Position numbers and translations under genes: made by a program. Positions 54,980-64,000 of a stretch of DNA of 64,000 bases are shown in pieces (the first letter of the stretch is position 1; each line of letters opens with the position of its first letter). Source of the DNA: an uncultured Ruminococcus sp. (GTDB lineage Bacteria > Bacillota > Clostridia > Oscillospirales > Acutalibacteraceae); contig CADBZY010000004.1 of assembly GCA_902799245.1 (NCBI GenBank), forward strand, positions 1-64,000, read 5' to 3'. The notes beneath the pieces were generated by a model, which saw only the letters and a list, made by a program, of their open reading frames with translations, was not told the origin of the DNA and made no database searches.

Positions 54980-57346
54980 TTACTTCTTCAGCAGAATACC
55001 GGCTTTTTCAAGCTCAGGGACGATATTGCCAAAGACGACTTCCTGTATCTCGTTCATGGAAAGAGTCTTTTCCGAAGAGGAGAAGCAGAGGCGCAGCGTG
55101 ATGCTGCTGATAATGCCGTCGTAAATATCTGTGACGCTGACGGAATTGAGATACTCTCCGCCGTTGTCCTTGATAATTTCTTCCACCTTGCTGTAGGTCA
55201 CTTCGGGATTTCTCAGGATGGTCAGGTCAATGTCGATGCCGGGGAATTTGGAAGGCTCCACAAAATTCAGATCGTCTTTGCCGATGGCTGTGAAGGAATC
55301 CATGTCGATTTCCGCGGTGACGATGGCCGCCTTCTTGTCGATCTTCATGGCGGTCAGCGGATGCAGCGTGGCGATAAAGCCGAGTTTCTCGCCGTCCACG
55401 GTGATTTCGGCGGTATTGACCGGGTGCTGCCAATTGTGGCTTGCGTCGGTATGGGCGAATTTCACCGTCTTGTGTCGGAGGTTGGCGACAAAGAGGGAGA
55501 GGATGTCGCGCAGACGGAAGAAGAGGGTCTTTTCGCTGCACTTGCGGCTGTAGAGGACAATGCCGAGCTTTCTGCGCTCGTTGCAGGTGCCGTCCTCGCG
55601 GGTGCCGTCGATGACTCTGGCAATTTCAAAGACGCCGTATTCCGCACCGAAGGATTTGTTTTCGTTGACCACGGTAAGCAGGGTCGGCACCATGCAGTTG
55701 CGCAGTACGACGTGATCTGGGTTGATGGAGTTGATGAGCTTGACGTTGTCCTCCACGTCCATATTCAGTTCTCCGAATTTCTTAGAGTCAGCCCAGATGT
55801 AGGAATGAACCTCATGCAGCTTGAATTTCTCCACAAGAAGATCCTTTGCGTAATACTCGTCGCTCTTGATGATGCTCCTGCGGACAGGACGCAGCGGGCT
55901 GAGGGTAGTTGTGATCTTGAAATTGTCGTAGCCGTAGATTCTGGTGATTTCCTCGATGATGTCCGCCTTGATGGTGACGTCCTTGGTGGCTCTCCAGGAG
56001 GGAACAGTCACGTCAAAGGTCGTGCCGTCCTGCTTGATGTCGAACCCGAGCGCTGTCAGGGTGCTGATAATCTGTTCGTCGCTGATTTCGATGCCGGTGT
56101 AGCGGTCCACATAAGCCCTGTCGAAAGTCAGCTCGATGTTGTCGTAATGATGCACGTAGCTGTCGGAGAGGGAAGAGATCACCTGCACGTCGGGGTCGAT
56201 GTCAAAAAGCAGCTTCAGAAAGCGCTCGATGGCGACGTTGGTGATTTCGGGATCGAGCATTTTCTCATATCTCATGCTCGCGTCGGTTCTCAGACCGAGG
56301 CGCTGGGATGACTTGCGGATGCAAACGCCGTCGAAGTTCGCCGATTCAAGCAGCAGGGAAGTGGTGTCGTCCTCGATTTCAGAGTCCAGACCGCCCATAA
56401 TGCCGGCGATAGCGACAGGCTCGCCCTTGGAACAGATCATCAGAGTGTTCTCGTCGATGTTTCTCTCGTTGTCGTCAAGGGTCTTGAATTTGAACGGCTG
56501 ATCGAAGCGCTTGATCTCCACGCAGTCCACCTTGCGGCGGTCGAAGGCGTGCATAGGCTGACCGACTTCCATCATGAGGTAGTTGGTGAGGTCGGCAAGC
56601 AGATTGATAGCGCGGCTGCCGCAGTAGAAAAGGCGTATGCGCATATTGACAGGACTTGTGTGAACGGTGACATTGTCCACCTTCATGCCGGAATAGCGGT
56701 AGCAGTGTTCAGGGTCCTGAATGTCGATCTCGACAGGGGGCAACTCGCTGTAAACCGAAGTGTCCACGCGGTCGATAGGCTTTAAGGGCTGACCGGTGAG
56801 CGCCGCGAATTCTCTTGCTATGCCGTAGTGACCCCAGAGATCGGGGCGGTTGGTGAGGGATTTGTTGTCCACTTCAAAGACAGTGTCCTCGATGGCGTAG
56901 ACCGATTTGAGGTCGGTGCCGAGAGGATAGTCGTCGGTGATCTCCATAATGCCGGAATTGTCGGCGGAAATGCCGAGTTCCGCCTCGGAACAGCACATGC
57001 CGTAGGAATCGTAGCCCGCGACGGTTGCCTTGCTGATGGCAAAGCCGTTGACGCAGCCGCCTTCCTTGGCAAAGGCGACCTTCATGCCCTCGCGCACATT
57101 GGGAGCGCCGCAGACGCAGTCGTAAACTTTATCTCCCGCGTCCACCTTGAGCAGATGGAGCTTCTTGGAATTGGGGTGATTTTCGATGGAAAGGATCTGC
57201 GCAATGACGACATTGCTTGTCTCCCTGCCGTAATGGAACACTTCCTCGACCTCGGCGGTGGAAAGTGTAAATCTGTGAATCAAAGCGTCGATGTCCTGAC
57301 CGTCAAGGTCAACGAAATCGCGTATCCAGTTCATTGATACCAGCAC
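54980..57346 (-). CDS. pheT: Phenylalanyl-tRNA synthetase beta subunit
   Basis: Large subunit of the alpha2-beta2 PheRS. The 788 residues have the N-terminal MNWIRDFVDLDGQDIDALI, an EMAP/tRNA-binding-like domain (VVIAQILSIENHPNSKKLHLLKVDAGD), B3/B4 editing domain, B5 domains, and the C-terminal anticodon-binding FDX-ACB domain (FPGIDIDLTILRNPEVTYSKVEEII). The GTG start has AAAGGAGG upstream; an ATG four codons later is an alternative. It follows pheS by 30 bp in one transcript under T-box control. Confidence 0.98.
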   Translation of the reverse strand: MLVSMNWIRDFVDLDGQDIDALIHRFTLSTAEVEEVFHYGRETSNVVIAQILSIENHPNSKKLHLLKVDAGDKVYDCVCGAPNVREGMKVAFAKEGGCVNGFAISKATVAGYDSYGMCCSEAELGISADNSGIMEITDDYPLGTDLKSVYAIEDTVFEVDNKSLTNRPDLWGHYGIAREFAALTGQPLKPIDRVDTSVYSELPPVEIDIQDPEHCYRYSGMKVDNVTVHTSPVNMRIRLFYCGSRAINLLADLTNYLMMEVGQPMHAFDRRKVDCVEIKRFDQPFKFKTLDDNERNIDENTLMICSKGEPVAIAGIMGGLDSEIEDDTTSLLLESANFDGVCIRKSSQRLGLRTDASMRYEKMLDPEITNVAIERFLKLLFDIDPDVQVISSLSDSYVHHYDNIELTFDRAYVDRYTGIEISDEQIISTLTALGFDIKQDGTTFDVTVPSWRATKDVTIKADIIEEITRIYGYDNFKITTTLSPLRPVRRSIIKSDEYYAKDLLVEKFKLHEVHSYIWADSKKFGELNMDVEDNVKLINSINPDHVVLRNCMVPTLLTVVNENKSFGAEYGVFEIARVIDGTREDGTCNERRKLGIVLYSRKCSEKTLFFRLRDILSLFVANLRHKTVKFAHTDASHNWQHPVNTAEITVDGEKLGFIATLHPLTAMKIDKKAAIVTAEIDMDSFTAIGKDDLNFVEPSKFPGIDIDLTILRNPEVTYSKVEEIIKDNGGEYLNSVSVTDIYDGIISSITLRLCFSSSEKTLSMNEIQEVVFGNIVPELEKAGILLKK

Positions 57347-57376
57347 GATAGTTTACCTCCTTTGGATATTCGTGAA

Positions 57377-58405
57377 TTAAAGACTCTCAAACTGTGAGAG
57401 CGCTTTGAGATTGCCGCTGTTGAAGGTGCGGATGTCCTTGACGCCGTACTTCATCATGGCAAGACGTGTCAGACCCAGACCGAACGCAAAGCCGGTGTAC
57501 TCCTCGGGGTCGATGCCGCCTGCAATCAGTACGTTGGGATGAATCATACCGCAGGGGCAGAGCTCCAGCCAGCCGGAATTCTTGCAGGAGGGACAGCCTG
57601 TGCCTCCGCAGACCTGACAGCTGATGTCCAGCTCGAAGCCGGGTTCAACGAAGGGGAAGAAGCCGGGGCGCAGACGCACCTGCACATCGCGCTCGAATAC
57701 CTCGGAGAGCATGGTCTTCATGAAGTAGATGAGGTTGGAGATGGAAATGTCCTTGTCGATCATAATGCCTTCCATCTGGAAGAAGGTGTTTTCGTGGCAG
57801 GCGTCAATCGCCTCGTTGCGGAAGCAGCGGCCGGGGAAGATGGCGCGCAGCGGAGCGCCGTATTTGCGCATGATGGCGTTCTGGGCGGCGGAGGTGTGGG
57901 TTTTGAGCAGCTGACCGTTGTCGAGATAATAGGTGTCCTGCATATCTCTTGCCGGGTGATGCTTGGGAATGTTGAGTGCCTCAAAGCAGTGGTAATCGTC
58001 CACGATCTCGTCGTAATCCTCCACGGTGAAGCCCATCGAGGCAAAGATCTCTTCCAGTTCACGCTGCACGAGCGTGATCGGGTGATAGGAACCCGTCTCC
58101 ACACCGGATGGCATGGTGACGTCGTAACATTCGGCGCTGTTGATGAGCGCTTCCAGCTCCTTCTGTTCGATAGCGGCTGTCAGGTCGGCAAGTTTCCCCT
58201 CCACGTCCTTTTTCAGCAGGTTGATCTTCTGACCGAATTCCTTCTTCTGCTCGGCGGGAGCTGATTTGAGATCCTTCATCAGTTCGGCGATTTCGCCCTT
58301 TTTGCCGAGAAAAGCGACGCGCAGCTTCTCAACGGAAGCGGAGTCGGAAGCGTCCTTGGCGGCTTCAGCGAATTTCTGGATAATTTCTGCAATCTTTTTC
58401 TCCAT
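57377..58405 (-). CDS. pheS: Phenylalanyl-tRNA synthetase alpha subunit
   Basis: Catalytic class II subunit, 342 residues. The N-terminal coiled coil binds tRNA; motif 2 is in LLKTHTSAAQNAIMR...IFPGRCFRNEAIDACHENTFFQMEG, and motif 3 is FAFGLGLTRLAMMKYGVKDIR. The Cys-rich insertion SCQVCGGTGCPSCKNSGW suggests a small zinc-binding knot. GGAGG lies upstream of ATG 58405; the frame is open further upstream into the T-box but without a start. First gene of pheST. Confidence 0.98.
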   Translation of the reverse strand: MEKKIAEIIQKFAEAAKDASDSASVEKLRVAFLGKKGEIAELMKDLKSAPAEQKKEFGQKINLLKKDVEGKLADLTAAIEQKELEALINSAECYDVTMPSGVETGSYHPITLVQRELEEIFASMGFTVEDYDEIVDDYHCFEALNIPKHHPARDMQDTYYLDNGQLLKTHTSAAQNAIMRKYGAPLRAIFPGRCFRNEAIDACHENTFFQMEGIMIDKDISISNLIYFMKTMLSEVFERDVQVRLRPGFFPFVEPGFELDISCQVCGGTGCPSCKNSGWLELCPCGMIHPNVLIAGGIDPEEYTGFAFGLGLTRLAMMKYGVKDIRTFNSGNLKALSQFESL

Positions 58406-58454
58406 TGCATGTTCCTCCTTGTTTGTTTTGAAACGCATTTGCATTGCCTGTCGT

Positions 58455-58760
58455 AAGAAAAGAAAAAACAAAAAAATAAGACCTCGTCCAATGGGACGAA
58501 ATCTCGCGGTACCACCCAAATTCGGATTTAATCGGAAAGTCTGAACACCGAAAAAATCCCTTATTAAGTCCCGTTAACGCGGGGACAGACGTATTTCCCT
58601 TGCTGTTAAAAAACAGGTCGAAAAAATAAGCTCCGGCACCGAAATTCACCGCCGTCCTCCCGGGAATGCTTGCAGCCTTGACATTCTCTCTCTGTGGGGA
58701 ACGGAAACCGACGATTACTGAAATGCTTTCATTGCCTTTCAACAGGTATTTAATTGCTTA
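58455..58760 (-). promoter_or_regulatory. T-box leader (tRNA-Phe) controlling pheST
   Basis: On the minus strand the leader contains the T-box core GGGTGGTACCGCG (58507-58520 region), followed by a terminator hairpin TCGTCC-catt-GGACGA and a long T-run (to about 58455). Upstream is a stem I-like domain with an AGTAA bulge near 58720 and a specifier-loop segment GTGAATTTCGGTG near 58640, in which TTC (Phe) fits the downstream gene. Uncharged tRNA-Phe would stabilise the antiterminator; this mechanism is established for T-boxes. Confidence 0.92.
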
Positions 58761-58766
58761 AATGTC

Positions 58767-58795
58767 ATTCTATCATTATTTCCGAAAAAAATCAA
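58767..58795 (-). promoter_or_regulatory. pheST promoter
   Basis: On the minus strand TTGATT (58790-58795), 17 bp, TAGAAT (58767-58772). Confidence 0.8.
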
Positions 58796-58903
58796 GTGTT
58801 TTTGCATTGTTTGCTCGACTTAATTTTTTTAATAACTTTTGTATAATATTACATGTTATGGATTTTCGGATTTCATAAAAGCTTTACATATCAACTAATT
58901 ATT

Positions 58904-58946
58904 TTGACAAAAATCTGTTGCATTTTATAATTATTTATGATAGAAT
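58904..58946 (+). promoter_or_regulatory. Two overlapping promoters facing the broken surface-protein gene
   Basis: TTGACA (58904-58909), 16 bp, TATAAT (58926-58931); and TTGCAT (58918-58923), 17 bp, TAGAAT (58941-58946). Both are near consensus. Confidence 0.75.
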
Positions 58947-59033
58947 AATAATGTATAAGTGTGTATAGAATACGAATGCATGTACAATTATCCTTGATTT
59001 TGTATAGTATTACAAAATGATTCCGATTACTTT

Positions 59034-61066
59034 GTGGAATTCTACGCCTGCAGTTCGACAGCGCTGACGGCAAACGACGTTGTGGTGACAAATAACGGCG
59101 ATTACACTGAAATCACGAATACACAGCCCGCCAATATAACAGTAGAATCGTTTACAAACACGCCGTCCGGCGCTATCACCGGTCAGGGTGATTATTTCAG
59201 AATCAGAGTTCCCCTTATAAAGGAAACCGTAACGCCGTCAATCGGCGGCGTTGCGCAGGAACCAACCGTGAATTACCTTCCTGTGGAGATGACAGTGAAG
59301 GGCGTGGCGGTTACTTCGGGGGATATTTCTGATCTGAATGTTCAGTACCCCTGTCTGTTTATCACCAGTCAGGAACTGAAAGATATGATAAGCGTCACCT
59401 ACACTTATCAGTGGGGCGCGGAAAAGATTTTCTGGATTCATGCGGAGACGGCAAATGACACAGTCAACGGAGGCATCAAAGTTCCGACTGTCACGTATAA
59501 AAGCCCTTATTCCGGCAGCGGACTTTCAGACGGAACAGCCACTCTGGTGGAAAGCTGGAATAATTCCACGAATCAGGGCGTGAAGTATTTCTTCGGTTAC
59601 AAGGCTCCCGCTACCGTGACCAGAACCTCCAGTCTCGGCGAATCTGAGACACAGATGACCGAGCTGGATATTTCCGCCACGCTTAAATCCGGCGCGACTG
59701 GAGGAACGGCTTCAAACGTAGCGCTTGCCAGCGGAATATTGGATGAAGAACCTTGCTGTTACTTCCTGCAGTATGACAGCAACTCACTTACCGGATGGTA
59801 TCCCCTTGTCACCATTCTGTTTGATGACGGAGGAACTAAAAAAGCCAAGGATTATCCCCTTGTACACTCGTGGTATAAGGTCAATGGCAATTCTATTCCC
59901 GTTCCGACCTCTACCAATGTTTGGGGAAATAATACAATGGTAGCTACCAATTTCAATGATAATCTCTACTGTTATATGCCCTATGACTCCAGATTTCAGT
60001 TTCTGATGGTGAACTCCTCGGAACAGAAGCTGATTAATGATGATATCCAATTGAAATCATACGATTATCTGTATTATTATGCCACTGGGCGCGTCACTTC
60101 GTCTATCAACAGTTCATTCTATCCGTATACCGCGACGGCAAAGACAACCTCTCTGTTGAACGCGTCGCCTTTGACCCGTTCTGTAGTGATACCCCCGTCC
60201 GACCCGGACAACAGCGATCCGGACAACAACAATCCGGACGCCGGTGATTCCGGCAACCGTTCCGGCGGCTCGGATAACGGACAGTTCAAAACTACAGGCA
60301 CGCAGGTTCCTGACAACAGCGGATTTTATCTTGCGAACGGCGTCAATTTCAAGCTCTTCAATTCATCGGAAGACGATCTGACTACTACAAGGCGGCGACA
60401 GGTGCGGCGAATTACCTTCTTGAAGCTACGAATGAAGCGACCATGGGCTACATTATCATCGCAAAGAAGATAGATCATTACTATTACAACACAAATGACG
60501 ACTACGTTGACAGTGACGATCCCGCTGCAATCTTTGGTAAAAACTTCAGGGTCGGAGGCGCGCAAGCCAGTGACGACGATGCAAACGGCTATCAGGCGGC
60601 GACAAATGCCGAGCAGACCTTTATCTTCAGGATAGATGAATACGCGCCAAATGGTAGCGGAGGATATGCTGAATCACCGCAGAGCACGATTTATGAGACG
60701 CTCAGCTTCAGCTCCGGCGATGCTCTGGACACATACAAATACCGCGTGCTTGCTGCTGATACAAGCTGTAAATATGTCATAACCGAGATCACGGACTGGT
60801 CGTGGAAGTATTCGCCGAGCGACCTTGTGATTACTCCGTCCGCTGGAAACACTCCGAATGGATATTCTGGGGCGACGATCGTTGCTTTTGGTGATAATAC
60901 CATCCCGACAGTCGACGGTAACGGCAGCCCTGTTTCAGGCGGCGGCAACAAGACCTACAAAAACAGCGCGATGGCGAAATTCACCAATGAAAAGATTGAA
61001 TCCAGAGTGCGCGACGTCGAGGGCGATACTTCGATCGTTGAGAATGAAGCCACACGCGCGGCATAA
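59034..61066 (+). pseudogene. Frameshifted, 5'-truncated surface-protein gene
   Basis: Two successive frames encode one protein. Frame A runs from about 59034 to the frameshift near 60380 (beta-rich repeats, then a PPSDPDNSDPDNNNPDAGD linker and FKLFNSSEDD); the reading continues in the frame of 60443-61066 (YYKAATGAANYLLEATNEATMGYI, then FIFRIDEYAPNG..., IVAFGDN, KFTNEKI, VEGDTSIVENEA). A one-base deletion or two-base insertion would explain it. At the 5' end there is no signal peptide, no ribosome-binding site before the GTG at 59034, and an in-frame stop at 58995, so the N-terminus is missing too. No LPXTG anchor is seen. Composition resembles secreted adhesin-like or TasA/SpaA-type proteins of Ruminococci; the family is not certain. 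Confidence 0.72.
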
Positions 61067-61199
61067 TGTTTCCTGCGGGAAAAACTGCAAAAATGCTCAT
61101 TTTGTCAGAAACGGACGGTGATAAACAAAGTGAATGATTCAAATAAAAAGCGTGCTAAAATGTGAGCTGCCAGCCGTTTATACGTTGTATGGTAATGTT

Positions 61200-61787
61200 T
61201 TACTCACGCAGTTTCCGTATCATTTCGGTTGTGCTTTCGGTGCCGAGTTTCTGCTTAATGGACGCAGTCAGCTTCTTGATGTAGCTGTAGGAGAAAAACA
61301 GCTTTTCGCCTATCTCCTTACCGGAATATCCCTGACAGAGAAGCTCCGCCACCTTCCGCTCGTTTTCAGTCAGATGTGAAGCGATTTCCTCGGGAATCAC
61401 CTCCGACTTGCGCTGTCGTGCTGCGAGCTGAACGGCAATTCTTGCCAGAAGTACTTCGCGGTGAAAGGGTTTTCTGATGTAATCCGCGCCGCCGAGTGTC
61501 AGCCCGCGGATTTCGTTGTCCGTGTCGGTCATACCGGTGAGGAAGATGACAGGGATATTTTTCAGTTCCTGGTCGTTTTTCAAATGCTCCATCAGAGAAA
61601 ACCCGTCAGTATCAGGCATCATTACGTCCAGAAGTATCAGATCCGGGTAATTCCCCTCGGAAAGTGCCGCAAGCGCCTGATCCGCGCCGGTCATCACACT
61701 GACGGCATATTGATCTTTCAGCATGATGGCAAGCTGCTTGAGCATTTCTATATCGTCGTCTATCGCCATTATTTTGGGTTCGTTCAT
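61200..61787 (-). CDS. LuxR-type response regulator
   Basis: A 195-residue two-component regulator. The receiver domain has the acidic pair in MAIDDDIEML, the phosphoacceptor Asp in LILLDVMMPDTDGF, Thr in FLTGMTD and the Lys in IRKPFHREV. The C-terminal NarL/LuxR helix-turn-helix is SHLTENERKVAELLCQGYSGKEIGEKLFFSYSYIKK. GGAGAT precedes the ATG, which overlaps the kinase stop by 4 bp (ATGA), so the two are translated together and are probably cognate. Confidence 0.95.
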   Translation of the reverse strand: MNEPKIMAIDDDIEMLKQLAIMLKDQYAVSVMTGADQALAALSEGNYPDLILLDVMMPDTDGFSLMEHLKNDQELKNIPVIFLTGMTDTDNEIRGLTLGGADYIRKPFHREVLLARIAVQLAARQRKSEVIPEEIASHLTENERKVAELLCQGYSGKEIGEKLFFSYSYIKKLTASIKQKLGTESTTEMIRKLRE

Positions 61788-64000
61788 AATATCTCCGTTC
61801 TGTTTTGCAGTTTGTAAAGAGCCTCTTTAAACGCAAAACGCTCTATCAGTTGCAGTATCTCATCGTATGCGTTCTTATTGTCAACGCGCTGAAGCGCCTC
61901 GACAGCTTCTTTCGCGTTGAGCCATAGACTGTTTTTCAGCGCGTAAACAGCTTTTTCCGTCAGCGCCTCGACGCTTTCCGAAGCGGCTTTTTCTTCGTCT
62001 GATGGAAGCAGTTCGGCTAAGAGGGCCGCGTGACGCTGTGTGCGTTCCCACTGCATGAGCAGCAATGGGAATGCGGCAGCCGCGAAAGCATTATCATCCT
62101 GGCGCAGCTTCTGCTCCAGCGTTTCCGCCATGTGAAACAGAAGATTGCCGCCGATGCCGCGCGCCTGCGCTTTCAGAGAATGGATAACCAGACAAAGACC
62201 GCTCAGATTTCCCTCTGCAAACAATTCTTCCGCGCGTGTGTGATTATTCTCGTAGTGACCGCAGAAAAGCAGAAGGATCCGGCGGTACATATCCAGACTG
62301 TTGTCCACGCGTTTCAGGCCAAAGGAAATATCCAATTCACAGTTTTTTATGCTTGCTGTCAGCTCCGCAAGCTGTCCGGGAGTGACGGAGGGCTGACGGA
62401 GATTTTCAAACGCAACTTTTTCTTTTGGGATGTACCGCAGCAGAATCTGCTCGAATTTCAACCAGTCTACCGGCTTGGTGACGTATTCATCAAATCCGGC
62501 AGCCGTCAGCTTTGCGCCGGTTCCGGCGATCGCGTCGGCGGTCAGTGCGATGAATGACGATTTAATTCCCTTTTGTTTCATGCGGGAAAGCGTCTCAATG
62601 CCGTCGGGAGCCGGCATCATGTAGTCTAATATAATAACGTCGTATTGTTTGCTCTCCGCCAGCTGAATCCCGTCGATACCGTTTGTCGCGGTGTCTATCT
62701 GAATCATGGTTCTGCCTAACAGCGTTTTCAGCAGTTCGAGATTTTCCGCGTTGTCGTCCACCACCAGAATAAGACAATCGGGTGCAATAAAGTGGGTGTC
62801 TTTCCTTTTCTGCGCCGGAACAGTGTGTAATGAAACCTCCTGGGCGAGACGCAGCGTGAAGGTTGTACCCACGCCGACCGTGCTTTCAGCGGATATGCTG
62901 CCGCCCATGCGTTCGGTCAGTTCTCTCACGATGGCAAGTCCTATTCCGGTTCCCTCAACAGGATGAATGCGGGCATTGCCTACCCGATAGAATATCTCAA
63001 AGATATGGGACAGTTCTTTTTCAGGAATGCCTATGCCTGTGTCCTGTGTCTGAACCGTGAGCGCATAGCACCCTTCCTTTGCGGGAACGGCGCATACACG
63101 GAGCTTAACGCCTCCGTTTTCGGTGTACTTGACGGCGTTGATGACGAGATTGCCGATGATCTGCAAAAGATGTTCCTTGTCGCCGATGAGCGTGAGCGCT
63201 TCGGGATAATCGCGTTCCACAGTAAATGTCAGCTTTTTCTGGGCCGCAAGCTCACCGCCGAGAAGCGACAGCTCAGTGACAACCTCTTCCAGACTGTACG
63301 GAGAGTTGACAAGCTCCGACTGCCCTGTGCGGATTCGGGTGATGTCAAGAATGTCCTTGATCATGGAGAGCAGTTTCCTGCCGAACAGCGTGATTTTGGC
63401 GTTATATTCTAACGTCTGCTCATCGGTCGCTGTTCGGTCGATCATTTCGCTCATGCCTAAAATCATGCCGATAGGCGTGCGTATTTCATGGCTCATGTTG
63501 GCGAGGAATAAGTCCTTTGCCTGGCTCTGCCGACTGACCTCAGAGAGCGCTTCCTCGGTTTTTTTCTGCTGGGAACGGTAAAGCGCCGTTTGCAGATACA
63601 GCGTTATTCCAAGCGCCATGGAGCAAACCACCACGCCGGAAATGATGTCGAATGCCGCCGCTTCATCGCTTTCGAAAGCAATCACGGTATTGGGGCGATA
63701 AATCGACACGATACCGCAGATAACGTATTCGACGATCTCCGCCACCGAGATCAGCAAACCGAGTTTGGTTTCAAGCATAAATACCGTGAAGGAAACTGCC
63801 AGGGCGAAATAAACCGGCATTCCGCTGAAAAGACCTCCCGCTGTAAAAAACATCACCGGAAACATCACCATAAATATGAGTACAATGGTGATCAGATAAC
63901 TCGTCCGGTAATGTCCTGTCTTCTTCGCAAACGCAAGCAGCGTTGCGGAAAAGACAGCACAGCTCATCAGAGCGGAGAGATTCAGGAGATCCGAACCGTT
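61784..64000 (-). CDS. Hybrid sensor histidine kinase (5' end beyond the window)
   Basis: The reading frame stays open to the right edge, so the N-terminus is missing. Visible are about six membrane helices (to roughly 63560), a coiled linker, the HisKA site NMSHEIRTPIGMI with the phospho-His, a HATPase domain (NLVINAVKYTENGG, DTGIGI, GTGIGLAIVREL), a receiver domain with VIILDYMMPAPDG, and a C-terminal HPt domain with VIHSLKAQARGIGG. This is a full phosphorelay in one chain, passing phosphate to the LuxR-type regulator next to it. There is no recognisable extracellular ligand domain in the visible part. Confidence 0.95.
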   Translation of the reverse strand, partial: NGSDLLNLSALMSCAVFSATLLAFAKKTGHYRTSYLITIVLIFMVMFPVMFFTAGGLFSGMPVYFALAVSFTVFMLETKLGLLISVAEIVEYVICGIVSIYRPNTVIAFESDEAAAFDIISGVVVCSMALGITLYLQTALYRSQQKKTEEALSEVSRQSQAKDLFLANMSHEIRTPIGMILGMSEMIDRTATDEQTLEYNAKITLFGRKLLSMIKDILDITRIRTGQSELVNSPYSLEEVVTELSLLGGELAAQKKLTFTVERDYPEALTLIGDKEHLLQIIGNLVINAVKYTENGGVKLRVCAVPAKEGCYALTVQTQDTGIGIPEKELSHIFEIFYRVGNARIHPVEGTGIGLAIVRELTERMGGSISAESTVGVGTTFTLRLAQEVSLHTVPAQKRKDTHFIAPDCLILVVDDNAENLELLKTLLGRTMIQIDTATNGIDGIQLAESKQYDVIILDYMMPAPDGIETLSRMKQKGIKSSFIALTADAIAGTGAKLTAAGFDEYVTKPVDWLKFEQILLRYIPKEKVAFENLRQPSVTPGQLAELTASIKNCELDISFGLKRVDNSLDMYRRILLLFCGHYENNHTRAEELFAEGNLSGLCLVIHSLKAQARGIGGNLLFHMAETLEQKLRQDDNAFAAAAFPLLLMQWERTQRHAALLAELLPSDEEKAASESVEALTEKAVYALKNSLWLNAKEAVEALQRVDNKNAYDEILQLIERFAFKEALYKLQNRTEIL

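Overview
The window looks like a chromosomal segment of a low-to-mid-GC Bacillota of class Clostridia, most likely in the Oscillospiraceae/Ruminococcus group. Evidence: strong AGGAGG ribosome-binding sites, many TTG and GTG starts, consensus TTGACA/TATAAT promoters, U-tract terminators, a CIRCE operator, a tRNA-Phe T-box, RNase J, PPDK together with pyruvate kinase, and a sporulation-type sigma factor. I see no rRNA, tRNA, CRISPR array, prophage or intact insertion sequence. Several blocks keep the gene order that surrounds oriC in Bacillus: glmU-prs-pth-mfd, gdpP-rplI-dnaB, tilS-hpt-ftsH, and a ParA gene at the left edge. This suggests an origin-proximal location.

Layout. 0-4 kb (mostly minus): 3'-truncated parA, a 60-residue protein, ppdK. 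4.5-13.2 kb (plus): glmU, prs, pth, an unusual membrane acyltransferase fused to a GH25 lysozyme, mfd. 13.2-17 kb (plus): a three-gene envelope operon with two tandem Big_2-NodB-Big_2 deacetylase paralogues and an acyltransferase-3. 17-20.5 kb: glgA, a SigK-like sigma factor, a HAD phosphatase. 20.7-25.4 kb (minus): four genes with two lipoprotein/NAGPA units (one split, one fused) and a divergent Lgt-like protein. 25.6-29.6 kb (plus): CIRCE-groES-groEL, an abundant-looking acidic/coiled-coil protein with repeated LPIPYE motifs, and a LytTR-DUF3021 pair. 29.7-35.2 kb: pcrA (minus), then pyk, a MIF-like tautomerase and a small alarmone synthetase. 35.3-41 kb (plus): an L,D-transpeptidase, an MBOAT acyltransferase, an AlgX/AlgJ-like partner, trpS. 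41-44.5 kb: a GH13 amylase and an aminotransferase (minus), and a membrane protein of unknown function. 44.6-54.7 kb (plus): RNase J, gdpP, rplI, dnaB, tilS, hpt, ftsH. 54.7-58.8 kb: a candidate small RNA, then pheT and pheS (minus) behind a T-box. 58.9-61.1 kb: a broken surface-protein gene. 61.2-64 kb (minus): a response regulator and a hybrid histidine kinase that runs off the right edge.

Housekeeping functions (UDP-GlcNAc and PRPP supply, repair, translation, proteostasis, c-di-AMP and (p)ppGpp turnover) are interleaved with an unusually dense set of envelope-modification genes: two acyltransferase-3 proteins, an MBOAT/AlgX pair, two NodB deacetylases, an L,D-transpeptidase, a GH25 lysozyme domain, two NAGPA glycosidases and an Lgt paralogue. 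The least ordinary items are the acyltransferase-GH25 fusion, the split/fused NAGPA lipoproteins beside a divergent Lgt, the LPIPYE-repeat protein after groEL, a candidate small RNA with an anti-Shine-Dalgarno stretch after ftsH, a possible double-terminator switch before parA, and a structured element between ppdK and glmU.
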